From: Ga0077527 sp021300125
Lineage (GTDB): Bacteria; Pseudomonadota; Gammaproteobacteria; Burkholderiales; SG8-41
DNA length: 64,000 bases
Direction: 5' to 3'
Assembly (NCBI GenBank): GCA_046339595.1
Contig: JBKDUF010000096.1
Coordinates: forward strand, 1-64,000
Part shown: one piece after another, positions 16,927 through 25,620 of the stretch
How positions within the stretch are numbered: the stretch's first letter is position 1
Layout of the letters: the number at the start of each line of letters is the position of its first letter
Notes under the pieces: generated by a model
Databases searched by the model: none
What the model was told of the DNA's origin: nothing
The model's input: the letters and a program-made list of their open reading frames with translations, nothing else
Made by a program: the position numbers and the translations under genes

Positions 16927-17733
16927 ATGCACGGAATGAGGTCGTTGTTTTGGGGTTGTTGCCTGATGTTGATGATGGGCGCGGCATGGGCCACCGAGCT
17001 GCCCGCGCCAGCCGAAAAACCATTCGAGCCGCAATCCGGCCAGGCGGGCCGCGATGTGGTGTGGGTGCCGACGCCGGCGGTGCTGGTCGAAAAAATGCTC
17101 GATGTGGCGAAAGTAACGCCGCAGGATTTCGTCATGGACCTGGGCTCCGGTGACGGCCGCAACATCATCGCCGCCGCCAGGCGCGGCGCCAATGCGCTGG
17201 GTGTCGAGTACAACGCCGACATGGTCGAATACTCGCGCCGCCTCGCTGAGAAAGCCGGCGTCGCCGACAAAGCCCAGTTCGTGCAGGGCGACATGTACCT
17301 GGCGGATATATCCAAAGCCAGCGTGCTGGCCTTGTTCCTGCTGCCGGCAAACCTGGACAAACTGGTCGACAAGTTCCTCGCGCTAAAGCCCGGCTCGCGC
17401 ATCGTTGCCAATCATTTCTCTGCAACCGGCTGGGAGCCCGATGAAACCGGCCGCGTCGAGGGCGATTGCGGCAGTTGGTGCACATGGTTGCTCTACATCG
17501 TGCCCGCTCGGGCCGAGGGACACTGGCGGATGCAGGGCGGCGATCTGCAACTGGAGCAGAAATTCCAGATGATCAGCGGCAGCTACACGCGAAACGGCAG
17601 CACCGCGAAGATTTCCAACGGCCGCCTGCGGGGAGAGGACATCACCTTCAAAGCCGGCAATCAAACCTACCGGGGCAAGGTCAACGGCGACACCATGGTC
17701 GGTGCGGGCTGGAGCGCGACAAAAGCCCGCTGA
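16927..17733 (+). CDS. Exported class I SAM-methyltransferase-like protein
   Basis: A 268-residue protein with a clear signal peptide (about residues 1-23, ending AAWA) followed by a Rossmann methyltransferase domain. The SAM-binding motif I, VMDLGSGDGRNI, is intact, as is the acidic end of strand 2 (GVEYNADMVEY); a CGSWC cysteine pair follows. The last ~70 residues look like a separate small beta domain. Substrate unknown. The combination is odd because SAM is not known to be available in the periplasm; the protein may have another cofactor, or be held at the membrane facing the cytoplasm. The ATG at 16927 has GGGGAG upstream; the in-frame extension to 16810 runs through the terminator hairpin and is not credible. 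Confidence 0.8.
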   Translation: MHGMRSLFWGCCLMLMMGAAWATELPAPAEKPFEPQSGQAGRDVVWVPTPAVLVEKMLDVAKVTPQDFVMDLGSGDGRNIIAAARRGANALGVEYNADMVEYSRRLAEKAGVADKAQFVQGDMYLADISKASVLALFLLPANLDKLVDKFLALKPGSRIVANHFSATGWEPDETGRVEGDCGSWCTWLLYIVPARAEGHWRMQGGDLQLEQKFQMISGSYTRNGSTAKISNGRLRGEDITFKAGNQTYRGKVNGDTMVGAGWSATKAR

Positions 17734-17741
17734 AGATCGTC

Positions 17742-18470
17742 TCAGAAATCGCCCCACTGCGCCTGCAGCACCGCCAGCGCCGCAACCGCCGCGGTTTCGG
17801 TGCGCAGCACGCGCGGCCCCAGGCGCAGCGCAAGGAATCCGGCGCGCAGCGCGTCTGCTGACTCGCTCTCGGAGAATCCGCCCTCAGGCCCGGCAAGCAG
17901 CGTCACGCCGGATGCGGAACGCTCCAGCTCACGCGGCCGCAGCACCGCCTGCGGTGCCAGCAGCAGACGCAGGCCGGCTCCGGCCGCAAGGCCCGCCAGC
18001 CATTCCCTGAAACCCAGCACGGGGCGCACTTCCGGCACGGTGTTGCGGCCGCACTGCTCGCAGGCACTGACCACCACGGCCTGCCAATGGGCCACCCGCT
18101 TTTGCGCGCGCTCCCCGGACAGCCGCACCACGCAGCGTTCGGCCATCAGGGGTTGAATGGCATGGACACCCAGCTCGACCGCTTTCTGGATGGTGTAGTC
18201 CATGCGTTCGCCGCTCGACACCGCCTGCGCCAGAGTCACCGGCAGCGGCGATTCGCGGCTCTCCGTGCGCGCAGCCCGCAGCTGCACCTCGACCTCGCCG
18301 CGCGCAATCGCAACGATCTGGCCATCCCAGGCGCCACCGCGACCATCGAACACCACCACCGCGTCCCCCTCGGCCAGGCGCAGCACGTGCGCGATGTGAT
18401 GGGCCTTGGCGGCGGGCAGCCGGCACCGCCCGTGCTCCGGGATCGGATCGGAAAAGTATATTCTGTTCAA
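17742..18470 (-). CDS. rsmE: 16S rRNA (uracil1498-N3)-methyltransferase
   Basis: Methylates N3 of U1498 in 16S rRNA. The 242-residue protein has an N-terminal PUA-like region (HHIAHVLRLAEGD) and a C-terminal SPOUT knot methyltransferase domain with LLAGPEGGFSESE and the LRLGPRVLRTETA motif that forms the SAM-binding knot. The start is taken as TTG at 18470 (LNRIYFSDP); no ATG occurs at a suitable place, and the longer open frame extends into the trkA promoter region. It converges with the methyltransferase gene, stops separated by eight bases, and diverges from trkA. Confidence 0.92.
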   Translation of the reverse strand: MNRIYFSDPIPEHGRCRLPAAKAHHIAHVLRLAEGDAVVVFDGRGGAWDGQIVAIARGEVEVQLRAARTESRESPLPVTLAQAVSSGERMDYTIQKAVELGVHAIQPLMAERCVVRLSGERAQKRVAHWQAVVVSACEQCGRNTVPEVRPVLGFREWLAGLAAGAGLRLLLAPQAVLRPRELERSASGVTLLAGPEGGFSESESADALRAGFLALRLGPRVLRTETAAVAALAVLQAQWGDF

Positions 18471-18552
18471 TGGTTTAGCACTTCTCTGGGGTGCCAGGAT
18501 TATGCCACAGAGGCCGTGCCGGCAGCCGCGGCGGGGAGTACAATGCGCCGCC

Positions 18553-18570
18553 CGGCACGGGGTCGTGCCG
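18553..18570 (+). promoter_or_regulatory. Stem-loop in the trkA leader
   Basis: CGGCACG (18553-18559) and CGTGCCG (18564-18570) form a perfect seven-base-pair stem with a GGGT loop, ending eight bases before the GGGGAG ribosome binding site of trkA. Its role is not known. Confidence 0.3.
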
Positions 18571-18591
18571 TGCAGCAGGGGAGAAACCGTT

Positions 18592-20001
18592 TTGCGCATC
18601 GTCATTCTCGGCGCCGGCCGCGTCGGCAGCTCGGTCGCCGAAAACCTGGTGTCGGAAGCCAATGACATCACCGTGGTGGACACCGACACCGAGCGCCTGC
18701 GCATGCTGCAGGACCGCCTTGACCTGCGCACGGTCACCGGCAACGCCGGCCATCCCGAGGTGCTCGCCCGCGCTGGCGCTCGCGACGCCGACCTGATCCT
18801 CGCGGTGACGCAGAGCGACGAAACCAACCTCGTCGCCTGCAAGCTCGCGGCCACCATGTTCAACGTGCCGACCAAGATCGCGCGCATCCGCGCCGCCGAT
18901 TACCTGTCGCACCCGGAGATTTTCTCCGCTGACCATTTCGCGGTGGATACGGTGATCTGCCCGGAACAGATCCTCACCGACTACATCGTCAAACTGGTCG
19001 AATTCCCCGAGTCGCTGCAGGTGCTGGAGTTTGCTGACGGCCGCGTCAGCCTGGTCGGCGTGCGCGCCTTCCACGGCGGGCCGCTGGTCGGTCAGGAGCT
19101 GCAGACCATCCGCCAGCACCTGCCCAACCTCGACACCCGGGTGGCGGCGATTTTCCGGCAGGACAGCCCGATCATTCCCGACGCGACCACGGTGATCGAG
19201 GCCGGCGACGAGGTGTTCTTCGTGGCCGCCACCGAAAACATCCGCGGCGTGATGCGCGAACTGCGGCGCATGGACAAGCCGGTGAAACGCGTGATGATCG
19301 GCGGCGGCGGCAACATCGGACGGCGCCTGGCGCAGGCACTGGAAAACAAATACGAGGTCAAGGTCATCGAATATGACCGCAAGAACGCCGAATCGCTGGC
19401 CGCGGATCTCGGCAACACCCTGGTGCTGGCGGGCGACGTCACCGACGAAGAACTGCTGAAGGCGGAAAGCATCGGGGAGATGGACATCTACTGCGCACTG
19501 ACCAACGACGACGAGAACAACATCATGTCATCGCTGCTGGCCAAGCGCATGGGCGCGCGGCGGGTGGTCGCGCTGATCAACCGCAGCTCCTACGTCAACC
19601 TGGTGCAAGCCGGCCAGATCGACATCGCGATCTCGCCGGCCCAGACCACCATCGGCAAGCTGCTCGCGCACGTGCGCCAGGGTGACTGCGTGGCGGTGCA
19701 CAGCCTGCGCCGCGGCGCGGCCGAGGCGCTGGAGCTGGTTGCGCACGGCGATTCGAAATCGTCAAAAGTGGTGGGGCGGCGCATCGAGGAAATCGAACTG
19801 CCCAAGGGCGCAACCATCGGCGCGGTCGTGCGCAGCCACCGGCGCGGTGATGACGACAGCGAACGCAGTGAATACGAGGTGCTGATCGCGCACCATGACC
19901 TGGTGATCGAGCCCGAGGACCACGTCATCGTCTTCGTGGTCAACAAGCGCATGATGTCGAAGGTCGAGAGGCTGTTCCAGGTCGGGGTCGGTTTCCTGTG
20001 A
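18592..20001 (+). CDS. trkA: Trk potassium uptake regulatory protein TrkA
   Basis: Peripheral NAD(H)-binding subunit that gates the TrkH potassium channel. The 469-residue protein has two RCK units in tandem: GAGRVGSSVAENL near residue 7 starts the first Rossmann fold and GGGGNIGRRLAQAL near 237 starts the second, each followed by an RCK-C segment. Length fits the duplicated TrkA form. The start is TTG at 18592 with GGGGAG upstream; the MRIVILGAG-like beginning is exactly where the family starts. trkH follows after 38 bases, so the pair forms one transport unit. Confidence 0.95.
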   Translation: MRIVILGAGRVGSSVAENLVSEANDITVVDTDTERLRMLQDRLDLRTVTGNAGHPEVLARAGARDADLILAVTQSDETNLVACKLAATMFNVPTKIARIRAADYLSHPEIFSADHFAVDTVICPEQILTDYIVKLVEFPESLQVLEFADGRVSLVGVRAFHGGPLVGQELQTIRQHLPNLDTRVAAIFRQDSPIIPDATTVIEAGDEVFFVAATENIRGVMRELRRMDKPVKRVMIGGGGNIGRRLAQALENKYEVKVIEYDRKNAESLAADLGNTLVLAGDVTDEELLKAESIGEMDIYCALTNDDENNIMSSLLAKRMGARRVVALINRSSYVNLVQAGQIDIAISPAQTTIGKLLAHVRQGDCVAVHSLRRGAAEALELVAHGDSKSSKVVGRRIEEIELPKGATIGAVVRSHRRGDDDSERSEYEVLIAHHDLVIEPEDHVIVFVVNKRMMSKVERLFQVGVGFL

Positions 20002-20039
20002 CCGCCTGCCGGGCCTCCCTGCCCCGGATCGCCTGAGCC

Positions 20040-21497
20040 ATGACCTGGCTGATCGCGATCGCACCGGTCGCCGCGCTGATCGCGATGGCGATGAGCCTGT
20101 CGCATGCGCTGCCACTGGCCGTTTCGCTGCATCTCGATGACGGCGCGGCGATGCCGTTCGCGATCTCGATGGCGCTCAACTTCCTCACCGGCGCGGCAAT
20201 CTGGCTGCTTACCCGTCGCCACAAGCGCGAACTGAGCCTGCGCGAGGGCATCCTGCTGGTGGTATCGGTGTGGACGGGCGGCGCGCTGTTCGCGACCGTG
20301 CCGCTGCTGCTGGCATTGCCCGAACTGTCCTTCACCGACGCCTACTTCGAGGCGGTATCCGGGCTCACCGCCACCGGTGCGACGGTGCTCACCGGCCTCG
20401 ACCACCTGCCCCCCTCGCTCAACCTGTGGCGTGCCGAACTGCAGTGGCTGGGCGGCATGGGCGTGATCGTGCTGGTCGTGGCGATCCTGCCGATGCTGGG
20501 CGTAGGCGGCCGGCAGATCTCCAGGGCCGAGATCCCGGGGCCCATCAAGGACGAGCAACTGACCCCGCGCATCACCCAGACCGCCAAAGGCCTGTGGCTG
20601 GTCTACGCCGGACTTACCGCGGCATGCGCCCTGGCCTACCACTTCGCCGGCATGTCACCGCTCGATGCACTGATCCATGCCTTCACCACGCTTTCACTGG
20701 GCGGTTTCTCTTCGTACGACGCCAGTTTCGCGCACTTCGATTCGCCGCTGCTTGAAGCGATCGCCATCCTGTTCATGATGCTGGCCGGCATCAATTTCGC
20801 GACTCATTTCCTGGTCTGGCGCACGCTCAATCCCCGGCATTACGCGACGGATACCGAGGCGCGCTATTTCGTGCTGGTGATCGCCGTCAGCGTTGCGGGC
20901 ATTTCCGCGCTGCTCCTCGGCGCCGGCATTTACGATGGGGGGTGGAGCGCATTGCGCTATGCCGCGTTCAATATCGTGTCGGTGGGCACCACCACCGGCT
21001 ATGCCACCGCGGACTACAGCCAGTGGCCGGTATTTGCGCCCTTGTGGATCCTGTTCCTCGGCACCTTCCTCAGCTGCTCCGGCTCCACCGGTGGCGGCAT
21101 CAAGATGATGCGGGCAATGATTCTCTACCGGCAGGTCTACCGCGAGATCAAGGGCCTGGCACATCCGCACGCCGTGAATCCGGTGAAAATCGCGGGCCAT
21201 GTGGTGGCGGACAACGTGGTGTTCGCGGTGCTCGGCTTCTTTTTCATCTGGGTGGTGCTGCTGGTATCGATGACCCTGCTGCTGGGCTGGACCGGGCTCG
21301 ATGCGATGACCGCGTTCTCGGCTGTGGTCGCCTCGCTGAACAACATCGGGCCCGGTCTGCACCAGGTCGGTCCTGCCACGAATTTCGCGGTGCTGAGCGA
21401 TTTCCAGACCTGGATCTGCGCCTTCGCGATGCTGCTCGGCCGCCTTGAGCTGTTCGCGCTGCTGGTGGTGTTCACGCCAACCTTCTGGCGCAAATAA
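20040..21497 (+). CDS. trkH: Trk/Ktr-type potassium transporter subunit TrkH
   Basis: Inner-membrane potassium-conducting subunit. The 485-residue protein shows four pore-loop repeats: SGLTATGATV, TTLSLGGFS, VSVGTTTGYAT and SLNNIGPG, each with the selectivity-filter glycine. The gating-loop region between (CSGSTGGGIKMMR) is also present. It begins with an ATG at 20040 immediately after the trkA leader stretch. Length and order match the TrkH partner of TrkA, and the neighbouring trkA supports this over the KtrB form. Confidence 0.95.
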   Translation: MTWLIAIAPVAALIAMAMSLSHALPLAVSLHLDDGAAMPFAISMALNFLTGAAIWLLTRRHKRELSLREGILLVVSVWTGGALFATVPLLLALPELSFTDAYFEAVSGLTATGATVLTGLDHLPPSLNLWRAELQWLGGMGVIVLVVAILPMLGVGGRQISRAEIPGPIKDEQLTPRITQTAKGLWLVYAGLTAACALAYHFAGMSPLDALIHAFTTLSLGGFSSYDASFAHFDSPLLEAIAILFMMLAGINFATHFLVWRTLNPRHYATDTEARYFVLVIAVSVAGISALLLGAGIYDGGWSALRYAAFNIVSVGTTTGYATADYSQWPVFAPLWILFLGTFLSCSGSTGGGIKMMRAMILYRQVYREIKGLAHPHAVNPVKIAGHVVADNVVFAVLGFFFIWVVLLVSMTLLLGWTGLDAMTAFSAVVASLNNIGPGLHQVGPATNFAVLSDFQTWICAFAMLLGRLELFALLVVFTPTFWRK

Positions 21498-21514
21498 GTA
21501 CCCTCTGCGCCGCC

Positions 21515-22954
21515 TTATCCTTTGACCGCCTTGAACAGCGCCAGCGCCTGCGTCCGCGCGACGGCGTGGTCCACCACCGGCGCCGGATAGTCGCGGCCGA
21601 TCACGACACCCGCCGCCTGCTGCTCCAGCGGCATCATCAGCCAGGGCGCGTGGATCGCCTTGTTGTCGCAATCCTTCAGCTCCGGCAGGTAGCGGCGGAT
21701 GAAGTCCCCCGAGGCATCGAACTTCTGCGACTGCGACACCGGGTTGAAGATGCGGAAATAGGGTTGCGCATCGCAGCCGGTCGATGCCGCCCACTGCCAG
21801 CCGCCGTTGTTGGCGGCGAGGTCGAAGTCATTGAGATGGTCGGCGAAATAGCGTTCGCCGCGGCGCCAGTCGACGAGCAGATCCTTGACCAGGAAGGAGG
21901 CGACGATCATGCGCAGCCGGTTGTGCATGTAGCCGGTCTGGTTGATCTGGCGCATTGCGGCATCGACGATGGGATAACCGGTGCGCGCCTCGCACCAGGC
22001 CCGGAACAGCCGGTCCTCTCCGGGCCAGCGGATCGCGTCGTAGGCGGGCTTGAAGGCCCCGGAAACCACATGCGGATGGTGGTGCAGGATCATGAAGTAG
22101 AAATCCCGCCAGACCAGTTCCGACAGCCAGGTCGCGGCCCCCTCGCCGGATTGCCCGCCGGCGCCGGGCCAGGCCGCACGCGCCAGCTCGCGCACCGAGA
22201 TCGTGCCGAAGCGCAAATGCACCGACAGGTACGAGGGCCCTTTTTTCGCCGGGAAATCGCGGGCCTCGCGATAGCGCGCCATGCGCGGCGTAAAATCCGC
22301 CAGCAGACGGCGCGCGGCTGCGCTGCCGCCGGAGATGCCCAGCGCCGCGAGGTTGGTCGGCTGGAAACCGATGTCCGCCAGGGCCAGGGGCCTGGGCGCA
22401 GCCGTTCCCGGCGCCAAGGCCTTGAGGTAGTCCGCCACGGGATAAGCCTTGACATGAAACGGCTCGATTTTTTTCAGCCAGGCATTCTTGTACGGGGTGA
22501 ACACGGAGAACGGCGTGCCGGACAGGGTCATCACCTCGTCCTGCTCGAAAATCACCTGGTCCTTGCGGGTGCTGAACTCGATGCGGGCATCGCCCAGCGC
22601 GGCGGCCACCGCGGCATCCCGGGCCACGGCCTGCGGCTCGTAATCACGGTTGGCAAAAACCGCCTGCACGCCGAGCTTCTGCGCCAGGCGCGGAATCTCG
22701 TGCTTCGCCTCGCCATGCAGGGTGAGCAACGCACCGCCCGCGGCACCAAGCGCCGCGGCCAGCTCGTTTACCGACTGCACGATGAATTCGACGCGCCGGT
22801 CGGCGCGGGAGGGCAGCGCATCGAGGATATCGGTGTCGTAAACAAAAACGCAATGGACCCGCCGCGCGGACTTCAACGCGGCGTACAGCGCGGCATTGTC
22901 ATCACAGCGCAAATCGCGGCGGAACCACATCAGTACGGCATCGAAACGGCTCAT
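21515..22954 (-). CDS. phrB: Deoxyribodipyrimidine photo-lyase
   Basis: Light-driven repair of cyclobutane pyrimidine dimers. The 479-residue protein has an N-terminal alpha/beta photolyase domain opening LMWFRRDLRCDDN, a linker, and the C-terminal FAD-binding helical domain with TGYPIVDAAMRQ, RMIVASFLVKDL, and the NNGGWQWAASTGCDAQPYFR region that lines the flavin and substrate cavity. These fit class I CPD photolyases with a folate-type antenna site likely. It converges with trkH (17 bases apart) and diverges from yqgE across 135 bases. Confidence 0.95.
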   Translation of the reverse strand: MSRFDAVLMWFRRDLRCDDNAALYAALKSARRVHCVFVYDTDILDALPSRADRRVEFIVQSVNELAAALGAAGGALLTLHGEAKHEIPRLAQKLGVQAVFANRDYEPQAVARDAAVAAALGDARIEFSTRKDQVIFEQDEVMTLSGTPFSVFTPYKNAWLKKIEPFHVKAYPVADYLKALAPGTAAPRPLALADIGFQPTNLAALGISGGSAAARRLLADFTPRMARYREARDFPAKKGPSYLSVHLRFGTISVRELARAAWPGAGGQSGEGAATWLSELVWRDFYFMILHHHPHVVSGAFKPAYDAIRWPGEDRLFRAWCEARTGYPIVDAAMRQINQTGYMHNRLRMIVASFLVKDLLVDWRRGERYFADHLNDFDLAANNGGWQWAASTGCDAQPYFRIFNPVSQSQKFDASGDFIRRYLPELKDCDNKAIHAPWLMMPLEQQAAGVVIGRDYPAPVVDHAVARTQALALFKAVKG

Positions 22955-23089
22955 TGCGCAGTCCTGAACTCAAGGCAGCCCTGCAGGTCCAAGGGCATCT
23001 TCCAAAAAAATACGGCGGCACCCACCGCCGGTCATTCAGCGAATCAGTCAATTGTGGCGGCTGCGGCACGGGCCTTACAATCACCAACC

Positions 23090-23647
23090 ATGAGCAGCGT
23101 TGACCTCACCCAGCATTTCCTGATCGCCATGCCGGCCATGGCGGACCCCCACTTCTCGCGCACGCTCACGCTGGTCTGCGAGCACAACGACAACGGTGCA
23201 CTCGGCATTGTCGTCAACCGCCCGACCGATTTTAACCTTCACAGCCTGCTCGAGCAGGTCAAGATCACGCCCGGCGGCGACTTCAAATCGGTGCCGGTGC
23301 ACTTCGGCGGCCCGGTGCAGGTGGATCGCGGCTTCGTGCTGCACCGCCCCCGGGGCCAATGGCAATCCACCCTGGGTGTCAGCGAAGAGATCGGGCTTAC
23401 CACCTCCAAGGATATTCTGGAAGCGGTTGCCCGCGGCGAGGGGCCGGAACAGATCCTGGTCACGCTGGGCTATGCCGGCTGGGCACCAGGGCAGCTGGAA
23501 CAGGAACTCGCTCAGAACGCCTGGCTAAGTGTGCCGGCGCGCGCCGACATACTGTTCGGCCTGCCGGCAGCGGAACGGCTGCCGGCGGCGATGCAGCAGC
23601 TCGGCATCGACTACGCCAAGCTCTCGGACGTCGCCGGCCACGCGTGA
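23090..23647 (+). CDS. yqgE: UPF0301 (YqgE/AlgH) family protein
   Basis: A 185-residue protein of the YqgE/AlgH family, unknown biochemical function. Motifs include HFLIAMPAMADPHFSRTL near residue 7, GALGIVVNRPT, PVHFGGPVQ and GYAGWAPGQLEQEL. The ATG at 23090 is preceded by a TTACAAT -10-like element. Its TGA overlaps the ATG of ruvX (TGATG), and ruvX is followed by pyrR, pyrB and pyrX; the yqgE-ruvX-pyrR-pyrB order is common in beta- and gammaproteobacteria. Confidence 0.93.
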   Translation: MSSVDLTQHFLIAMPAMADPHFSRTLTLVCEHNDNGALGIVVNRPTDFNLHSLLEQVKITPGGDFKSVPVHFGGPVQVDRGFVLHRPRGQWQSTLGVSEEIGLTTSKDILEAVARGEGPEQILVTLGYAGWAPGQLEQELAQNAWLSVPARADILFGLPAAERLPAAMQQLGIDYAKLSDVAGHA

Positions 23648-24078
23648 TGCAGCGACCCGAGCGGGGCACGGTACTCGCCTTCGACTTCGGCGAACAGCGC
23701 ATCGGTGTCGCCGTCGGCGAGATCGAACTCGCCATTCCCCACGCCCTGCCGGTGATCGCAACGGCCGACAACGCGCGCCGTTTTGACGCCATCGCCGCCC
23801 TGATCTCGGAATGGCGGCCGGTGCTGCTGGTGGTCGGCGTCGCCAGCCATGCCGACGGCGCGCCGCATGAAACCGGCCGCCTCGCGCGCCGCTTCGGGCA
23901 GCGCCTGCACGGCCGCTTCGGTCTCGCGGTGGACCATGTCGACGAGCGGCTGACCTCGCAGGCGGCGGAATCCGCGCTGCGCGAGGCCGGCCTCGACCGT
24001 GCCCGCCGTGCCGCGGCGCTCGACTCCGCAGCGGCCGCCGAAATCCTGCGCACCTGGTTTACCCTGCCCGGGGCCTGA
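23647..24078 (+). CDS. ruvX: Holliday-junction-resolvase-like / pre-16S rRNA nuclease YqgF
   Basis: A 143-residue RNase H-fold protein of the RuvX/YqgF family, which matures the 5' end of 16S rRNA in E. coli and was first described as a putative Holliday junction resolvase. It has the first catalytic Asp in LAFDFGEQRIGVAVG, the VGVASHADG segment (the usual VGLP is modified) and DERLTSQAAE with the second acidic residues, then the late Asp in ALDSAAAAEIL. The start codon overlaps the yqgE stop, implying coupled translation. Confidence 0.93.
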   Translation: MQRPERGTVLAFDFGEQRIGVAVGEIELAIPHALPVIATADNARRFDAIAALISEWRPVLLVVGVASHADGAPHETGRLARRFGQRLHGRFGLAVDHVDERLTSQAAESALREAGLDRARRAAALDSAAAAEILRTWFTLPGA

Positions 24079-24150
24079 AAAACGGCGCGCGAGGCGGTTC
24101 AAAGCGCGGGAGGGTTGTGATAGTCTTGCGGCCGTTTATGCGCCACTCTC

Positions 24151-24654
24151 ATGCCGGGTAACCCGCTCCCTGACGCCGAGTCACTGCTCGCGTCACTGAC
24201 TGACCGGATGCGGTCCGCCGTCGGACCCGCCACCGGGCTGGTGGGCATTCATACCGGCGGTGTATGGCTGGCCGAACGCCTGCATGCCGCGCTGGGCCTG
24301 AAACTGCCGCTGGGCACCCTCGACGTTTCCTTCTACCGCGACGACTTCAGCCGCAAGGGCCTGCGCCGCAACGTCAAGAGTTCCGACATTCCCTTCGACG
24401 TCGACGGTTGCGACGTGGTGATCGTTGATGACGTGCTCCACACCGGGCGCACCATCCGCGCCGCATTGAACGAGCTCTTCGATTACGGCCGTCCGGGACG
24501 CATACGCCTCGCGGCGCTGGTCGACCGCGGCGGGCGCGAACTGCCGATCGCGGCCGATTTCACCGGCGCGGAAATCGAAGCCTCTGCGGGCGAAACCATC
24601 GAACTGACGCGCGATGCCGCAGGCCGGCTTGCGCTGCAACTGACGCGGAACTGA
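24151..24654 (+). CDS. pyrR: PyrR-type phosphoribosyltransferase
   Basis: A 167-residue type I phosphoribosyltransferase related to the pyr-operon attenuator and uracil phosphoribosyltransferase PyrR. The PRPP-binding motif VIVDDVLHTGRTIRAAL is near residues 90-106, and the SFYRDDFSRKGL loop is typical of PyrR. It precedes pyrB by two bases. In Gram-positive bacteria PyrR binds a leader RNA; in proteobacteria regulatory function is less certain. I looked for an anti-terminator hairpin in the 72-base gap before this gene and saw none that is convincing. Confidence 0.92.
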   Translation: MPGNPLPDAESLLASLTDRMRSAVGPATGLVGIHTGGVWLAERLHAALGLKLPLGTLDVSFYRDDFSRKGLRRNVKSSDIPFDVDGCDVVIVDDVLHTGRTIRAALNELFDYGRPGRIRLAALVDRGGRELPIAADFTGAEIEASAGETIELTRDAAGRLALQLTRN

Positions 24655-24656
24655 CG

Positions 24657-25616
24657 ATGTGGCTTGATTCCGCCAACCCGCAACTGAACAAAAACGGCGA
24701 ACTGCACCACCTGCTGTCGCTGGAAGGCTTGCCCGCGGGCATCCTGCGCCAGATCCTCGACACCGCGGAATCCTTCGTCGGCGTCACCCAGCGCGAGGTC
24801 AAGAAGGTGCCGCTGCTGCGCGGCAAGGCCGTGTTCAACCTGTTTTTCGAACCCTCGACGCGCACGCGCACCACCTTCGAGATCGCGGCCAAACGGCTGT
24901 CGGCCGACGTGATCAACCTCGCCATCAACGTGTCCTCGCAGAGCAAGGGCGAGACCGTGCTCGACACCGTGGCCAACCTGTCGGCAATGCAGGCCGACAT
25001 GTTCATCGTGCGCCATGCCGCGAGCGGCGCGCCGTACCTGATCGCTAAACATGTCGCGCCCGACATCCACGTCGTCAACGCCGGCGACGGCCGCCACGCG
25101 CACCCGACGCAGGGCCTGCTCGACATGTACACCATCCGCCACTACAAGGGCGACTTCACCAAACTGCGCGTGGCCATCGTCGGCGACATCCTGCACTCGC
25201 GCGTGGCGCGCTCGCAGATCCACGCGCTGAGCACGCTGGGCTGTCCGGAAATCCGCGTCATCGGCCCCAAGACGCTGCTGCCGGCTCACGTCAACCGCCT
25301 CGGCGTGCAGGTCCACGGCGACATGCGCCAGGGCCTCAAGGACGTCGACGTGGTGATGATGCTGCGCCTGCAGAACGAGCGCATGAACGGCGCGCTGCTG
25401 CCCTCGGCGCAGGAGTTCTACAAATACTACGGCCTCACCGAGGACAAGCTGGCACTGGCAAAGCCTGATGCCATCGTGCTCCACCCCGGGCCGATGAACC
25501 GCGGTGTGGAAATCGACTCCAGCGTCGCCGACGGCCGCCAGTCGGTGATCCTGCCGCAGGTTACCTTCGGCATCGCGATCCGCATGGCCGTGATGAGCAT
25601 CCTCGCCGGGAACTGA
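24657..25616 (+). CDS. pyrB: Aspartate carbamoyltransferase catalytic chain
   Basis: Joins carbamoyl phosphate and aspartate in pyrimidine synthesis. The 319-residue protein carries the carbamoyl-phosphate loop FEPSTRTRTTFE, the HPTQGLLDM stretch and the aspartate-site MLRLQNERM, ending with LHPGPMNRGVEI. It starts two bases after pyrR and is followed four bases later by the dihydroorotase-like pyrX. No pyrI regulatory gene is present, consistent with the class of ATCases that form a complex with a dihydroorotase-like partner. Confidence 0.96.
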   Translation: MWLDSANPQLNKNGELHHLLSLEGLPAGILRQILDTAESFVGVTQREVKKVPLLRGKAVFNLFFEPSTRTRTTFEIAAKRLSADVINLAINVSSQSKGETVLDTVANLSAMQADMFIVRHAASGAPYLIAKHVAPDIHVVNAGDGRHAHPTQGLLDMYTIRHYKGDFTKLRVAIVGDILHSRVARSQIHALSTLGCPEIRVIGPKTLLPAHVNRLGVQVHGDMRQGLKDVDVVMMLRLQNERMNGALLPSAQEFYKYYGLTEDKLALAKPDAIVLHPGPMNRGVEIDSSVADGRQSVILPQVTFGIAIRMAVMSILAGN

Positions 25617-25620
25617 GCCG

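Noticed and set aside
21566..23089. Upstream extension of the yqgE frame through the photolyase gene
   Set aside because: The extension lies antisense to phrB and has no family character; yqgE begins at the ATG at 23090.
24079..24150. A PyrR-type attenuator before pyrR
   Set aside because: No terminator/anti-terminator pair or PyrR-binding hairpin could be found in the 72-base gap.
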